DNA of 64,000 bases from Microterricola gilva (GCF_004217495.1 NZ_SHLC01000001.1:2356001-2420000), one strand, 5' to 3'. Positions 17,899 to 26,718 are shown, counted from the first letter of the stretch. Translations and numbers: made by a program. The notes: generated from the sequence alone by a model not told the origin.

Positions 17899-19093
17899 TC
17901 CTTGCTGCGCCGGAGATCGCGTCGGTGACGCTGACGCCGTCGGCGATGGAGATGGCGATCTGCGCGATACGCGCACTGGCCAAGCCGTCTCCGTACGGAG
18001 ACGCCGTGGACTCCAGATGTCGTCGCCTCCGCCCGTCGAGCGCGTCATTCACTGCGGCAGCGAGATTCATCGCCGGCGTGATGAGCGAAGCGAACCCGGC
18101 AGCAATCGACTCCGGGCGCTCGGTGCTTCGTCTGACAACGAGAAGCGGCTTCTTGAGCACGGTGCACTCCTCTTGGAACCCGCCTGAGTCTGAAATGAGG
18201 AGCTCGGCGCTCGACGCCAAGGCAAGGATCTCGGGATGGCCAACGGGCTCAAGCACGGTGAGTGGCGCGAGCAGCGATTCGAGACCGTGGCGCACCACCG
18301 CCGCCCTGGTCCGCGGGTGGAGCACGAGAACAACGGGAATCGACACCGCGCCGAGGTCGCTGAGCACCCGGCGGAGGGCCCGCTCGGAGTCTGTGTTCTC
18401 CGGCCTGTGGATCGTCGCCAAGGCAAATGCTCCGGCGGGAATGTCGATGGCCGTCGCGCGCTCCAGCGCTGCCTGCGTGCCCTCGACGATCGTGTTTCCC
18501 GTGACGATCACCGCAGCGGGGCGAACCCCCTCAGCTCGCAGCGCATCGGCATTGTCTTCGGTGGCAGCGCAGTGCACGTCGGCGAGTGCGGCGACGACGA
18601 GCCTGTTGATCTCTTCGGGCATCCCGCGGTCGAACGAGCGGAGCCCGGCCTCAACGTGGATCACGGGAATTCCTGCGTAGTTGGCGGCCTGCGCCCCAGC
18701 GGACACGGTGTTCGTATCTCCCTGGACAATCACCGCGGCCGGGCGCCGCCGCTCGAATTCTGTAGCGAGTTCCATCATCATGATGCCGATCTGCGCGCTT
18801 CGACCGACACGCGCCCCCGCGCCGAGCACTACATCGGGTTCGCCGATACCCAGCTCCTCGAAGAACGCGCCGGCGAGATTCCGGTCATAGTGCTGGCCGG
18901 TGTGGATCACCCTGGCCCGGTTGCCCAGCGCTGCGATCACCGGGGCGAGTTTGATGATCTCGGGGCGGGTTCCGACGATCACGGCGACGTCTGCGCTCGG
19001 CGCGGCTACCGTGCCTGCGGTTCCTCCTCCGAGTCGAGTCGCTACCGGGGTAGACGTTGCATGAGGTGACGTTGGCGAGGGTGAAAAGTGCAT
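17891..19093 (-). CDS. wecB: UDP-N-acetylglucosamine 2-epimerase (non-hydrolysing)
   Basis: This enzyme interconverts UDP-GlcNAc and UDP-ManNAc for surface polysaccharide synthesis. The 400-residue protein shows the family landmarks [20 protein letters not shown], the catalytic-region [17 protein letters not shown] and the late SDSGGFQEE. The N-terminal 35 residues before the fold are Ser/Thr/Pro-rich and unconserved, so a start slightly downstream is possible; I use the ATG at 19091-19093. It is the last gene of the minus-strand surface locus, 80 bases after the acyltransferase gene. Confidence 0.93.
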   Translation of the reverse strand: MHFSPSPTSPHATSTPVATRLGGGTAGTVAAPSADVAVIVGTRPEIIKLAPVIAALGNRARVIHTGQHYDRNLAGAFFEELGIGEPDVVLGAGARVGRSAQIGIMMMELATEFERRRPAAVIVQGDTNTVSAGAQAANYAGIPVIHVEAGLRSFDRGMPEEINRLVVAALADVHCAATEDNADALRAEGVRPAAVIVTGNTIVEGTQAALERATAIDIPAGAFALATIHRPENTDSERALRRVLSDLGAVSIPVVLVLHPRTRAAVVRHGLESLLAPLTVLEPVGHPEILALASSAELLISDSGGFQEECTVLKKPLLVVRRSTERPESIAAGFASLITPAMNLAAAVNDALDGRRRRHLESTASPYGDGLASARIAQIAISIADGVSVTDAISGAARIS

Positions 19094-19173
19094 GGTGATT
19101 CCGTTCGAGGTGAGAGAAGCGAGAGAGGCTGCGGGTGCAACATGCACGACGGCAGCGATATTGGGGAGGGTTC

Positions 19174-21111
19174 TCAGGCGCGCACGCTGAGAGCAGCTTC
19201 GGCAAGCCACGGCGCGAGCGCGGCTTTGCCCGCTGCGCTGAAGTGCACGCGGTCGTCGATGTATCGAGCTGAGCCGTCTGGCAACACGGTGGAGCACTCG
19301 TCCGGGCCGCACACCTGCTCCTGCAAGTTGAGCGCGTGAATCGTGGAACGCGTGGCAACGAACTCCGCGAGCAAGGTGTTGAAGGCGTGCGCCTGTTCCG
19401 GCTCAATGACCCCGCTGTACAACCGGGAGTCGGCGATCAGCACGGGAATGCCGAGCGGCTCGGTGATGGAGGCGAGCTGCCCGAGCTGGTTGCGGAAGTT
19501 CTGGGCGAACTCGGGGTCGCGCAGATCAGACCACCGCCCGTTGATGTTCTGTGTCACGGCGTCCCACGCCAGGTTGACGACGATCACATCGGGTCGGGTC
19601 TCGGCGATCTGTTTCTTCCAGCGTTCTTCCCACGGATTGCAGGTAGCCGGCGCCTTCTGAGTGACTCCCCCGGCAGTGCGCTGAGCGATGCCGCCAGAGA
19701 TCCCGCACCCGGGCAGACCGCCGTCGACCACAGTGAAGCGCGCCGACTCATCGAGCGCGAGCGCTGCGGCGAAGTCATTGGCCAGCGAGTCGCCGAGCGT
19801 CAGCACCGTCGTGTCGCCGGTGCCCATTGGCTTCGCAACCGCGAGGCTTGGCACGAGGAGTACCCCGGCCGCCGTCGCCGCCACGGCGGAGACGAACGCC
19901 GTCGTGCCCTTGAACTTCCAGCGCCGCATGCGAATTGGTTCGGCCACCAGGTGGTGGAGGGCGCTTGCGAGAAGGAGCGATGCAGGAAGGCCGATGATCA
20001 GCAGATCGACAGGAGTGCTGTACGGCTGCACAGCAAGGATCAGCCAGTAGATCGGCAAGTGCACCAGAAACAGCGTGTACGAAACCTTCCCGATCTCCAC
20101 GAGTGGCTTGAACGCCAGTACCCGCACCACAACGTTGTGCTTCGACGTGAGCGTCACGACAAGCACTGCGCCAAGCACGGCGACCGCAGCAAAGCCCCAG
20201 CGGTAGAGCCATTCCTGGCTGTAGTCGTGTGCCATGAGCGAGAGCAGCACAATTGTTGACGCGACACCAGCCGAGAGAGCAGAGGTCGTGACGGTGAGCA
20301 CCAGGTTCTTCACCCGCAGGGTCACAGGCGAAAGACTCGATGTCTTCCCGCGCTGAGCGCGAACCGCAGACCTGCGCAGCCAGAGATAGACGACAGACGC
20401 GGCAACCGACCCCGCGATGAGACCGGCAACGTGTGTGTCGGTGCCGAGGTACATCCGGTCGCTGTTCGACCCATCGAAGCGAAGCATGGGCTGCGCAGCG
20501 GCCAGTGCGAGCGCAGCCAGCCCAATTACGAGAACGGCGACCGGCCGGCCCAGCGACCGCTGCCAGGCGAATGCGCGCTCCGTCGTGCGGCGACGCCCAG
20601 CAACGAGGATGAGCACGATCACGATGGGCCAGACGAGGTAGAACTGTTCGGTGATGGCGAGAGACCACATGTGACCGAGCGGGTTGATCTGTCCGAATCC
20701 GTCCCAGTAGCTCTGGCCGGCGAGAATCTGCTCCCAGTTGGTCACGTACACAAGCGAGGCGATGGCCTGCTCGGAGAAGCGGCCGATCTGCGCAGGGCTT
20801 CCGAAGGCTGAGACCGCCCAGAGGGTGAGGCCGAGCACGACGATCAACATCGGGAGCAGTCGCTTGACTCGGCGCAGGTAGAACCGACCGAGACGCACGG
20901 TGCCGTCGCGGTGGTGCTCGCGCAGCAGCGTGAGAGTGATCAGAAAGCCGGACAGCACGAAGAAGATGTCAACGCCGAAGAGGCCGTTGGAGTAGAGCCC
21001 CGTGTGAAAGACGAGAACGCTCAGGATGGCGACAGCACGAAGGCCGTCGACGGCGGCAAAGTGCGAGCCAGGCAGTGTGATCTGCCGTGCGGTTCGTCGT
21101 GTTGGGTTCAT
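19174..21111 (-). CDS. Membrane acyltransferase-3 / SGNH-domain protein (OafA/YrhL type)
   Basis: The protein of 645 residues has two parts. Residues 1-400 are a ten-helix acyltransferase-3 domain ([10 protein letters not shown], conserved RRVKRLLP) that usually brings acyl groups across the membrane. Residues about 435-645 are an extracellular SGNH-hydrolase-like domain with the nucleophile motif TLGDSLAND and the Asp/His block DDRVHFS. Such proteins O-acetylate surface polysaccharide or peptidoglycan. The ATG overlaps the stop of the glycosyltransferase gene (ATGA), tying it to the exosortase operon. Confidence 0.92.
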   Translation of the reverse strand: MNPTRRTARQITLPGSHFAAVDGLRAVAILSVLVFHTGLYSNGLFGVDIFFVLSGFLITLTLLREHHRDGTVRLGRFYLRRVKRLLPMLIVVLGLTLWAVSAFGSPAQIGRFSEQAIASLVYVTNWEQILAGQSYWDGFGQINPLGHMWSLAITEQFYLVWPIVIVLILVAGRRRTTERAFAWQRSLGRPVAVLVIGLAALALAAAQPMLRFDGSNSDRMYLGTDTHVAGLIAGSVAASVVYLWLRRSAVRAQRGKTSSLSPVTLRVKNLVLTVTTSALSAGVASTIVLLSLMAHDYSQEWLYRWGFAAVAVLGAVLVVTLTSKHNVVVRVLAFKPLVEIGKVSYTLFLVHLPIYWLILAVQPYSTPVDLLIIGLPASLLLASALHHLVAEPIRMRRWKFKGTTAFVSAVAATAAGVLLVPSLAVAKPMGTGDTTVLTLGDSLANDFAAALALDESARFTVVDGGLPGCGISGGIAQRTAGGVTQKAPATCNPWEERWKKQIAETRPDVIVVNLAWDAVTQNINGRWSDLRDPEFAQNFRNQLGQLASITEPLGIPVLIADSRLYSGVIEPEQAHAFNTLLAEFVATRSTIHALNLQEQVCGPDECSTVLPDGSARYIDDRVHFSAAGKAALAPWLAEAALSVRA

Positions 21112-22412
21112 GTGAGCACCTCCTCTACTCGTTGTGTCTTCTCCCAGCTGTTGTCGCCCTTGAGGATGCGCGCGAGGGCGCTCCACACGGCGGCGAACGC
21201 CAGGTAGTTCATGATGGGAAAGCAGTGCGCGTGCAGCAGCGCCTGCCAGAATTCCTTGCGCTCATCGCGCCGGTAGTACACCCAGGCGCTGAGGAAGACC
21301 GGCCCCAGCGTGAGCAGGTACCAGACGGCAGCGCCGAGGAGCAGGGTGGCTGAGTTGGTGACGAAAGCGAAGAATGCGCCCCCATCGACGACCATCCCGA
21401 TCAGGCCCCAGTGGAACAGAATCGACCACGGGAGAATCGTCACCCACGGGGTGAGGATGTATGCGGTGAGCTCGAGTGCACGCAACTGCGTGAGGCGAGG
21501 TTCCCGCCAGATCTCTGGAACGCGCTTGGCCATCACCATGTGCCCCTGAAACCAACGCCGCCGCTGCTTGAACAGCGTCGCGATGGTGTCAACGCCCTGC
21601 TGTTCTACCGCCGCATGCGGGGTCGTGGTCAGCAGCCAGCCTTCTACCGCGAGGGTCACGGCCAGATCGAGGTCCTCCGTGAGCGATTCGCTCCACGGTT
21701 TCTCTCCGGCATCGTTCAACGCGGCGAGCCGGCTGAACTGGCCGTTACCCCCGAGCGACACCGTTCCAGACTGTTTGCGGCCAAGCTGGGTGACCGCCGT
21801 CATCGACCAGAAGTGAAAGTCCTGGAAACGGGTGAGAAAGCGGTCACGGTTGCGGATGCGGACAGCGAGCTGGATCCCGCCGACCTTCGGATCATCGAAC
21901 AGCGGCAGGACGGCTGCCATCGCGCCGTCAGAGAGCCGTCCATCGGCATCCATGACGGTGACGAGAACCTTGTCGACGTCTTGACCTCGCTCGGCAACGA
22001 GTTCACGGACCAACCGCACGGCATCGTTGAGCGCCTCGCCCTTGCCGATTCGGGCATTGGGAAGAACCCGCTTGAGCACAATGACGTTGTCACCGCCGTG
22101 TGCGTAGGCGACCGCCTCCGTCGCGTCGTCGGAGGCATCATCGATCACGATCGTGGTCGAGTGCGGCGATCCGGCCAATGCTCGGCTCGTCGCCCCGATG
22201 ACGCGTTCCTCATTGAGACAGGGAACGAGAAAGTAGGTGTGGAACGTCCCTGGTTCATCCAGAAAAGGATTCTCGTAACCGATTGTGCTGAGCGTGCTGA
22301 GGGTGGCCCCGCTCTGTTTGATTGTGCGGATGCCCGCAAAGTACAGCACCCAGAGGTAGGCGAAAGAAATACAGATGACGACGGTCGCCGCGGTGGCGAA
22401 TACGCCGATCAT
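21108..22412 (-). CDS. Membrane-bound family 2 glycosyltransferase
   Basis: This is a processive-type GT2 enzyme of 434 residues: one N-terminal helix, a cytoplasmic catalytic domain and three or four C-terminal helices. Visible catalytic motifs are VIDDASDDATE, VTVMDADG (DxD), SLTEDLDLAV (acceptor-site TED) and QRRRWFQGH (QxxRW). That set matches cellulose- and hyaluronan-synthase relatives that polymerise and extrude a glycan. The ATG overlaps the stop of the exosortase-like gene. A glycosyltransferase directly after an exosortase also occurs in Gram-positive exosortase G loci. Confidence 0.9.
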   Translation of the reverse strand: MIGVFATAATVVICISFAYLWVLYFAGIRTIKQSGATLSTLSTIGYENPFLDEPGTFHTYFLVPCLNEERVIGATSRALAGSPHSTTIVIDDASDDATEAVAYAHGGDNVIVLKRVLPNARIGKGEALNDAVRLVRELVAERGQDVDKVLVTVMDADGRLSDGAMAAVLPLFDDPKVGGIQLAVRIRNRDRFLTRFQDFHFWSMTAVTQLGRKQSGTVSLGGNGQFSRLAALNDAGEKPWSESLTEDLDLAVTLAVEGWLLTTTPHAAVEQQGVDTIATLFKQRRRWFQGHMVMAKRVPEIWREPRLTQLRALELTAYILTPWVTILPWSILFHWGLIGMVVDGGAFFAFVTNSATLLLGAAVWYLLTLGPVFLSAWVYYRRDERKEFWQALLHAHCFPIMNYLAFAAVWSALARILKGDNSWEKTQRVEEVLT

Positions 22413-23020
22413 CGCTGACTCTCCTGTGCCCGGCGCCCTTTCGAACGAGGGGCCCTGCGAATGCAGAGGATGACGAACAGGAACAGCACCGCGGCGATTC
22501 CCACGAGCATCAGGCCAGTCCCCACGGGGCCGTGCATCCAGTGGAAAGCCTCGGTTCCCCACGTGCCATAGCCGAAAGCGATCAGCAACAGGCGCAGCTG
22601 ATTGAGGAGGGTCAGCGCGGCAAGCCCGATTCCTGTGGAGAGGAGCACTCGCGCGCTGCTGACACGGGGGCTCAGCACGAGCAGAGCCGCAACAAGCAGA
22701 ACAGGGCCGAGATAGAGCGCGATGGCGCATTGGATGGTGATGCGCAATGCCAACCACTGGCCGCCCAGCTCGAAGGCCACGGCGGGGTTGCCCGCGCTGG
22801 ATGCCTCGACGGCGGAATCGGCGATGCCACGGTTCATCAGGAATGCGAGCAGGTGGGACTCCGCAACGCGGACCTGCCCCTCGTTGACGACGATGAAAAC
22901 GCCAATCGCGAGGAGCGAAAGACTCAGCGCGCCTCGTGCGACGCGTGCGGCTAGCTGGCCGGCACTGCGGCGCGGCACTGCGGCCGAGACGGAATCGATG
23001 GTTACTGCTGAGGTGCTCAA
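22409..23020 (-). CDS. Exosortase/archaeosortase-like membrane protein
   Basis: This 203-residue protein has about five membrane helices and the residue pattern of exosortases, membrane cysteine peptidases that process and anchor C-terminal sorting signals: Cys98 in ITIQCAIALYLGP, Arg143 in LLNQLRLLLIAFG, and His163 in FHWMHGPVG. I choose a TTG start because GAAGGAG lies six bases before it; the longer ATG start at 23071 has no clear ribosome binding site. A 242-base gap separates it from the upstream peptide gene, so it may have its own promoter. Overall similarity to well-known exosortases is weak; the call rests on the spacing of the three residues, topology and the neighbouring anchor-like proteins. 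Confidence 0.72.
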   Translation of the reverse strand: MSTSAVTIDSVSAAVPRRSAGQLAARVARGALSLSLLAIGVFIVVNEGQVRVAESHLLAFLMNRGIADSAVEASSAGNPAVAFELGGQWLALRITIQCAIALYLGPVLLVAALLVLSPRVSSARVLLSTGIGLAALTLLNQLRLLLIAFGYGTWGTEAFHWMHGPVGTGLMLVGIAAVLFLFVILCIRRAPRSKGRRAQESQR

Positions 23021-23262
23021 CGAACTCTCCTTCAGAGGCTCACAGTCGGCCGAACGGTTTCTCTTCTTCATCCCCGACCGACTGGGAGAGCGTCAGCAGC
23101 CCCGGAAACGGACCTGAACGCCGAGAGAGGCGCCCGTGCGGTTGTTCGACCGCTGATCGTTTGAGCTGCGTAACCAGTCTGTTGTGCAGTGCTCCGATTC
23201 TGGGCGCGGCGAAGAAACGCCAGTGTCGTGCATCTGAAACGTAGGTGTGTGGAGAGCGAATC

Positions 23263-23487
23263 TCAGTGTCTGCGCCGTGTGCCTCCGTGTCGTGCTCGCT
23301 TGCGCCCTTCCGCGGCGATCGCGCCAACGGGCTGGGCGTGGCGGAGCTTCGCCCACCGCAGCAGCACGAATCCACCAAGCAGGAACATCACCGCGAGCAT
23401 CGTGATCGCGAGGCCGTTGAATCCAGTGGATGCAAGCACGCCAACTCCAATGACGCCCCCACCGAGGGGGGCTCCAGCGTTGTACAT
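23263..23487 (-). CDS. 74-residue membrane peptide with an LASTG motif (possible sorting substrate)
   Basis: I do not recognise this small protein. It has a Gly-rich N terminus (MYNAGAPLGGGVIGVGV), then LASTG at residues 18-22, one membrane helix at about 26-44 and a strongly basic tail ending RHGGTRRRH. The order motif, helix, basic tail is that of a sortase or exosortase C-terminal signal; LAxTG is the pentapeptide used by actinobacterial class E sortases. Here almost nothing precedes the motif, so the mature product would be a peptide of about 20 residues, or the protein is a small membrane partner. GGAAAGGA lies just upstream of the ATG. Confidence 0.6.
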   Translation of the reverse strand: MYNAGAPLGGGVIGVGVLASTGFNGLAITMLAVMFLLGGFVLLRWAKLRHAQPVGAIAAEGRKRARHGGTRRRH

Positions 23488-23530
23488 GGTGTCCTTTCCG
23501 GACAGGTGGTGCCGAGTGGGATTCGAAGGT

Positions 23531-23567
23531 GGGCGACGCACACTCGAGGGGTTGGTGTGCGTCGCCC
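23531..23567 (-). terminator. Strong hairpin between the Ig-like gene and the small peptide gene
   Basis: A perfect 13-bp stem (23531-23543 with 23555-23567) and an 11-base loop. No T-run follows, so it may be a partial terminator or an RNA-stabilising hairpin that leaves the Ig-like message more abundant than the downstream genes. Confidence 0.6.
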
Positions 23568-23615
23568 TGTGGCGCCTCGCAGCTCAGACAAGGCCCACGC
23601 GTGCAGCCGGCTCGA

Positions 23616-24761
23616 CTAGCCGCGCAGCGCGGCGGAGCGGCGGCGGCTCAGGAGCAGTGTGCCAGCAGCGGCCAGCGCCGCCATGGCGATTCCGCCGGCA
23701 ATGGTCGTGTCGAGCACCGGGGTGTCAACCGGGGTCTCGTCCGTCGTCACGAAGGTGCCCTGCGGAGTGGTCTCGCTCACACCGCCGACGGATGTGGAGG
23801 TGAGGAAGAGCTCGCTCGGGCCGGACGGCAGCGTTCCGGTCTGCGTCGCCGACCAGGTGCCGTCTGGGGACACAGTGGCCTCTGCGACGACGTTGCCCTT
23901 GCCGTCGGTGATTGCGACGGTCGAGCCGGGCTCACCCACTCCGGTGAAGACCTGGTTCGGCTCGAGAACCGAACCGGCGACGGGCGTCAGGATCTGGAAG
24001 GTGTTCTTCATGGTGAAGTGTTTTGCTGGGAGGGTCACATTCTCAACGACCGCGGTGGCGGTGAAGGTGCCGTCGGGGAAGGGGTGCGCCAACGACGCGC
24101 TCCACGTCCCGTCAGCTTGCACGGTGGTTGTGGCAATCACGTCACCGTGCTCGTTCTTGATGAGCACCGCAGCGCCGGGTTTGCCGACACCGGTGAACGC
24201 TGAACTCTGATTCAGTTCTGAGTTCTCAGGGGTACTGAACGCACGGGGCCACGATGCCGTTGCACTGAATGCCCCAGAGGCGAGCAGGCTGCCTCCGGCG
24301 GCTTCCGAGGTGATCGAAACCGTTCCCCCGGGAAACTCGTCCAACGGTTTCGCGGACCCCGGAATCAGGAGCTTGATTTGAATCGTGCCTGCGCCTCCCC
24401 CGTAAGACGAGATGGAGACCGTCGCGGTGCGCCTGTCATCACTGTAATCAATGGTGATGCTGGACATATTGACTGAAACTCGATCAAACGTCGTTCCGGG
24501 GGGTGCTGTGACTGTGAGGTACCCCCTGACCTGGTTGGCGGGCGTGGGGTCATAGATGTTGATCCAGCCTGCGACCATACCGGGGGCAGCGGACCCGGTT
24601 GCCGTGGGCAACGTCAGCGCGGCAGCGCGCACCGCGGCGCTCACCGAAGTCGTGGGCGAAGGGTTCGGCGTCGCATGTGCGGCCGGCGCGGCGAGGAGCC
24701 CGGCGAACGCTATCGCTCCGGCCGCGAGGGCGCTGGTGATCACCCGATTGGATCTCTTCAT
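23616..24761 (-). CDS. Secreted surface protein with two bacterial Ig-like repeats and C-terminal anchor
   Basis: The 381-residue protein has a clear signal peptide (MKRSNRVI, hydrophobic core, cleavage after AAHA near residue 30). A beta-rich domain follows, then two tandem bacterial Ig-like (Big_6-like) repeats at about 185-260 and 265-335. The repeats share FTGVGxPG and DGTWSA. The C terminus has TPVDTPVLDTT, a membrane helix and the basic tail SRRRSAALRG, which is a tripartite sorting or anchoring signal without a classic LPxTG. It is the first gene of the locus and the likeliest substrate of the exosortase-like protein. Codons are less GC-extreme than in neighbouring housekeeping genes. 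Confidence 0.85.
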   Translation of the reverse strand: MKRSNRVITSALAAGAIAFAGLLAAPAAHATPNPSPTTSVSAAVRAAALTLPTATGSAAPGMVAGWINIYDPTPANQVRGYLTVTAPPGTTFDRVSVNMSSITIDYSDDRRTATVSISSYGGGAGTIQIKLLIPGSAKPLDEFPGGTVSITSEAAGGSLLASGAFSATASWPRAFSTPENSELNQSSAFTGVGKPGAAVLIKNEHGDVIATTTVQADGTWSASLAHPFPDGTFTATAVVENVTLPAKHFTMKNTFQILTPVAGSVLEPNQVFTGVGEPGSTVAITDGKGNVVAEATVSPDGTWSATQTGTLPSGPSELFLTSTSVGGVSETTPQGTFVTTDETPVDTPVLDTTIAGGIAMAALAAAGTLLLSRRRSAALRG

Positions 24762-25038
24762 CTGATGTAGTGCCTTTCAAGTCGTGTGGCCGCAAGCGGC
24801 AGAGGCGTCGCCAGGTGCGCGACGTACTCACCAAGAATCGGCGTACTCATCGATGGAATGAGCGGGAAGAGAACGAACTCCGTGTGCGTGCAACGAAATC
24901 TCCGTGTCAGCGAGCACCGCGTGCGTGTCCCACGCGGCCGATGCGCGTGCCACACAACGCTCAACCGGAGAACCGGGACGGGCAAACGGGCCAAACTGGC
25001 CGAACTGGCCGAACTGGCCAAGCCGGCCAAACACACTG
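24762..25038. other. Intergenic region upstream of the surface-protein operon
   Basis: No gene is supported here. It holds direct repeats CGTACTCA at 24823-24830 and 24842-24849 (19 bases apart, near two helical turns), a CTCAT/ATGAG inverted repeat at 24846-24862 and the 9-bp tandem array at 24994-25030. The promoter of the minus-strand surface operon must lie in it, but no convincing -10/-35 pair could be chosen. Confidence 0.5.
24994..25030. repeat. 9-bp tandem repeat (AACTGGCCG) x 4
   Basis: Four consecutive units: AACTGGCCG twice, then AACTGGCCA and AGCCGGCCA, just beyond the 3' end of the tRNA gene. Confidence 0.85.
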
Positions 25039-25115
25039 TGGTGCCCCCACTGGGACTCGAACCCAGACTGCGACGATTTTAAGTCGCCTGCCTCTGCCGA
25101 TTGGGCTATGGGGGC
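25039..25115 (-). tRNA. tRNA with anticodon UAA (tRNA-Leu)
   Basis: The complement folds as a full cloverleaf. The acceptor stem is GCCCCCA with TGGGGGC, followed by discriminator A and encoded CCA. The anticodon stem GGCGA/TCGTC encloses loop CTTAAAA (anticodon TAA at 25079-25081), and the T arm is CTGGG-TTCGAGT-CCCAG. UAA reads the rare leucine codon UUA. The variable loop is only five bases (GCAGT), unlike the long arm normal for tRNA-Leu, so amino-acid identity is slightly uncertain. Confidence 0.85.
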
Positions 25116-25149
25116 ATTGATTACAACGGTGCCGAGTCTATCGGGATCG

Positions 25150-25183
25150 CAAAACAGCCCCGAGGCGAGGCCTCGGGGCTGTT
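25150..25183 (-). terminator. Intrinsic terminator of ndh
   Basis: A perfect 13-bp stem (AACAGCCCCGAGG at 25153-25165 with 25171-25183), a five-base loop and, reading on the minus strand, TTTTGCG after the stem. It starts 18 bases beyond the ndh stop. Confidence 0.85.
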
Positions 25184-25200
25184 GTCACGCGATGCGCGGG

Positions 25201-26718
25201 TTACTTGGCTGCGACGGCCTCTGCGACCTCGACGGTCTCGGCGGCAACCTTCTTGGGCGCACGCTTGACCGGGGCCTTGGCGGCCTTCGGGGCGACATCC
25301 GTCGCGGCAGCCTTCGGCGCGGCGACCTTGGCGGCCGCCGTCTTGGCCTTCGGGGCGGCGGCCTTCGGAGCGGCAGCAGCGGGTGCGGCCTCGACCTGCG
25401 GCTTCGGGCGCGACGCGAACTCCTCGAATGCGGCACGCGGGGTCGCGACAGCTGCGAGCGAGACGATGTCGCGGCCGAGGAAGAAGTTGTTCACCCAGCC
25501 CCAGATCACGCGGAACTTGCGTTCCCAGCTGGGCATGGCCAGGCCATGGTAGCCGCGGTGCGCGAACCATGCCGGGAGGCCCTTGATCGCGATCTTGCCG
25601 GACTGGAACACGCCGTAGCCGATGCCGAGGCCGGCAACAGCTCCCATGTTCTTGTGCAGGTACTCCGTTGGGCCCTCGCCACGCAGCACGGCGACGATGT
25701 TCTTCGCGAGCAGCTTGCCCTGGCGAACGGCGTGCTGGGCGTTCGGAACGCAGTATCCACCGACACCACCGCCGGAGAGGTCGGGAACCGCGGTGATGTC
25801 ACCGGCGGCCCATGCACCCTCGACGATGTCGTCTTCGGTACCGATGCGGAGATCGGCGCGCACCTGCAGGCGGCCACGCTCTTCGACGGGGAAGTCGGAG
25901 CCACGCACGACGGCGGGGTTCGCCATCACGCCGGCGGTCCAGACGATCAGGTCACTCTCGAAGCTCTCACCGGTGGAGAGTTCGACGACGCCGCCGACGG
26001 CGGACTTGAGCTGCGTGTCGAGGTGCACCTCTGCGCCGCGCTGCGCGAGGTTCTTGAGCACCCAGTGGCTGGTCTCGAGCGAGACCTCTGGCATGATGCG
26101 CCCCATGGCCTCGATGAGGTGGAAGTGCGTGTCGTCGAAGGTGAGCTGCGGGTACGAGCTCAGCAGCGAGCTCGCGAAGGAACGCAGCTCGGCGAAGACC
26201 TCGATGCCGGCGAAGCCGCCACCGACAACGGTGAAGGTGAGCAGGCGGTCACGCTCTGGGCCGGCCGGCATGGCGGAGGCCTTGTCGAAGTTCGTCAGCA
26301 CGCGGTCGCGGATGGCGATCGCCTCTTCGATCGTCTTGAGGCCGATGGCCTCATCGGCGACGCCCGGGATCGGGAAGGTGCGCGAGACGGCACCGGCCGT
26401 GACGACGATCACGTCGTAGTCGAAGGTGTAGGGATCTCCGACCGGCGGGGTGATCGTGGCCTGCTTGGCCGCGTGGTTGATGCCGGTGACCTTGGCGGTC
26501 ACGACGGTGGTCTTCTTGAGGTGACGACGCAGAGCCACAACGGAGTGGCGCGGCTCGATGGAGCCGGCGGCCACCTCCGGAAGGAAGGGCTGGTAGGTCA
26601 TGTATGGCAGCGGGTCGACGACGGTTACGTCAGCCTCGCCCTTGCGCAGCCACTTTTCCAGCTTCCAGGCGGTGTAAAAACCGGCGTAGCCGCCACCGAC
26701 AATGAGAATTTTGGGCAC
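25201..26718 (-). CDS. ndh: Type II NADH dehydrogenase (NDH-2)
   Basis: This is a membrane-associated flavoprotein that oxidises NADH and reduces menaquinone without pumping protons. The N-terminal FAD fold is ILIVGGGYAGFYTA. The second nucleotide motif is VVGGGFAGIEVFAEL near residue 170, and the quinone-site region includes AQHAVRQGKLLAKN. An amphipathic C-terminal section binds the membrane at about 385-425. The last 75 or so residues are an unusual Ala/Lys/Pro tail (AAPKAAAPKAKTAAAK), extending the usual length of about 430-450 to 505. Start is GTG with AGGAGA nine bases upstream. It appears monocistronic. Confidence 0.93.
   Translation of the reverse strand: MPKILIVGGGYAGFYTAWKLEKWLRKGEADVTVVDPLPYMTYQPFLPEVAAGSIEPRHSVVALRRHLKKTTVVTAKVTGINHAAKQATITPPVGDPYTFDYDVIVVTAGAVSRTFPIPGVADEAIGLKTIEEAIAIRDRVLTNFDKASAMPAGPERDRLLTFTVVGGGFAGIEVFAELRSFASSLLSSYPQLTFDDTHFHLIEAMGRIMPEVSLETSHWVLKNLAQRGAEVHLDTQLKSAVGGVVELSTGESFESDLIVWTAGVMANPAVVRGSDFPVEERGRLQVRADLRIGTEDDIVEGAWAAGDITAVPDLSGGGVGGYCVPNAQHAVRQGKLLAKNIVAVLRGEGPTEYLHKNMGAVAGLGIGYGVFQSGKIAIKGLPAWFAHRGYHGLAMPSWERKFRVIWGWVNNFFLGRDIVSLAAVATPRAAFEEFASRPKPQVEAAPAAAAPKAAAPKAKTAAAKVAAPKAAATDVAPKAAKAPVKRAPKKVAAETVEVAEAVAAK

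Noticed and set aside
23021-23071. Longer ATG start of the exosortase-like gene
   Set aside because: No ribosome binding site precedes it, whereas the TTG at 23020 follows GAAGGAG at ideal spacing.
24758-25036. A 92-codon minus-strand frame next to the tRNA
   Set aside because: It covers the upstream region of the surface operon, has no ribosome binding site or family features and includes the tandem repeat.
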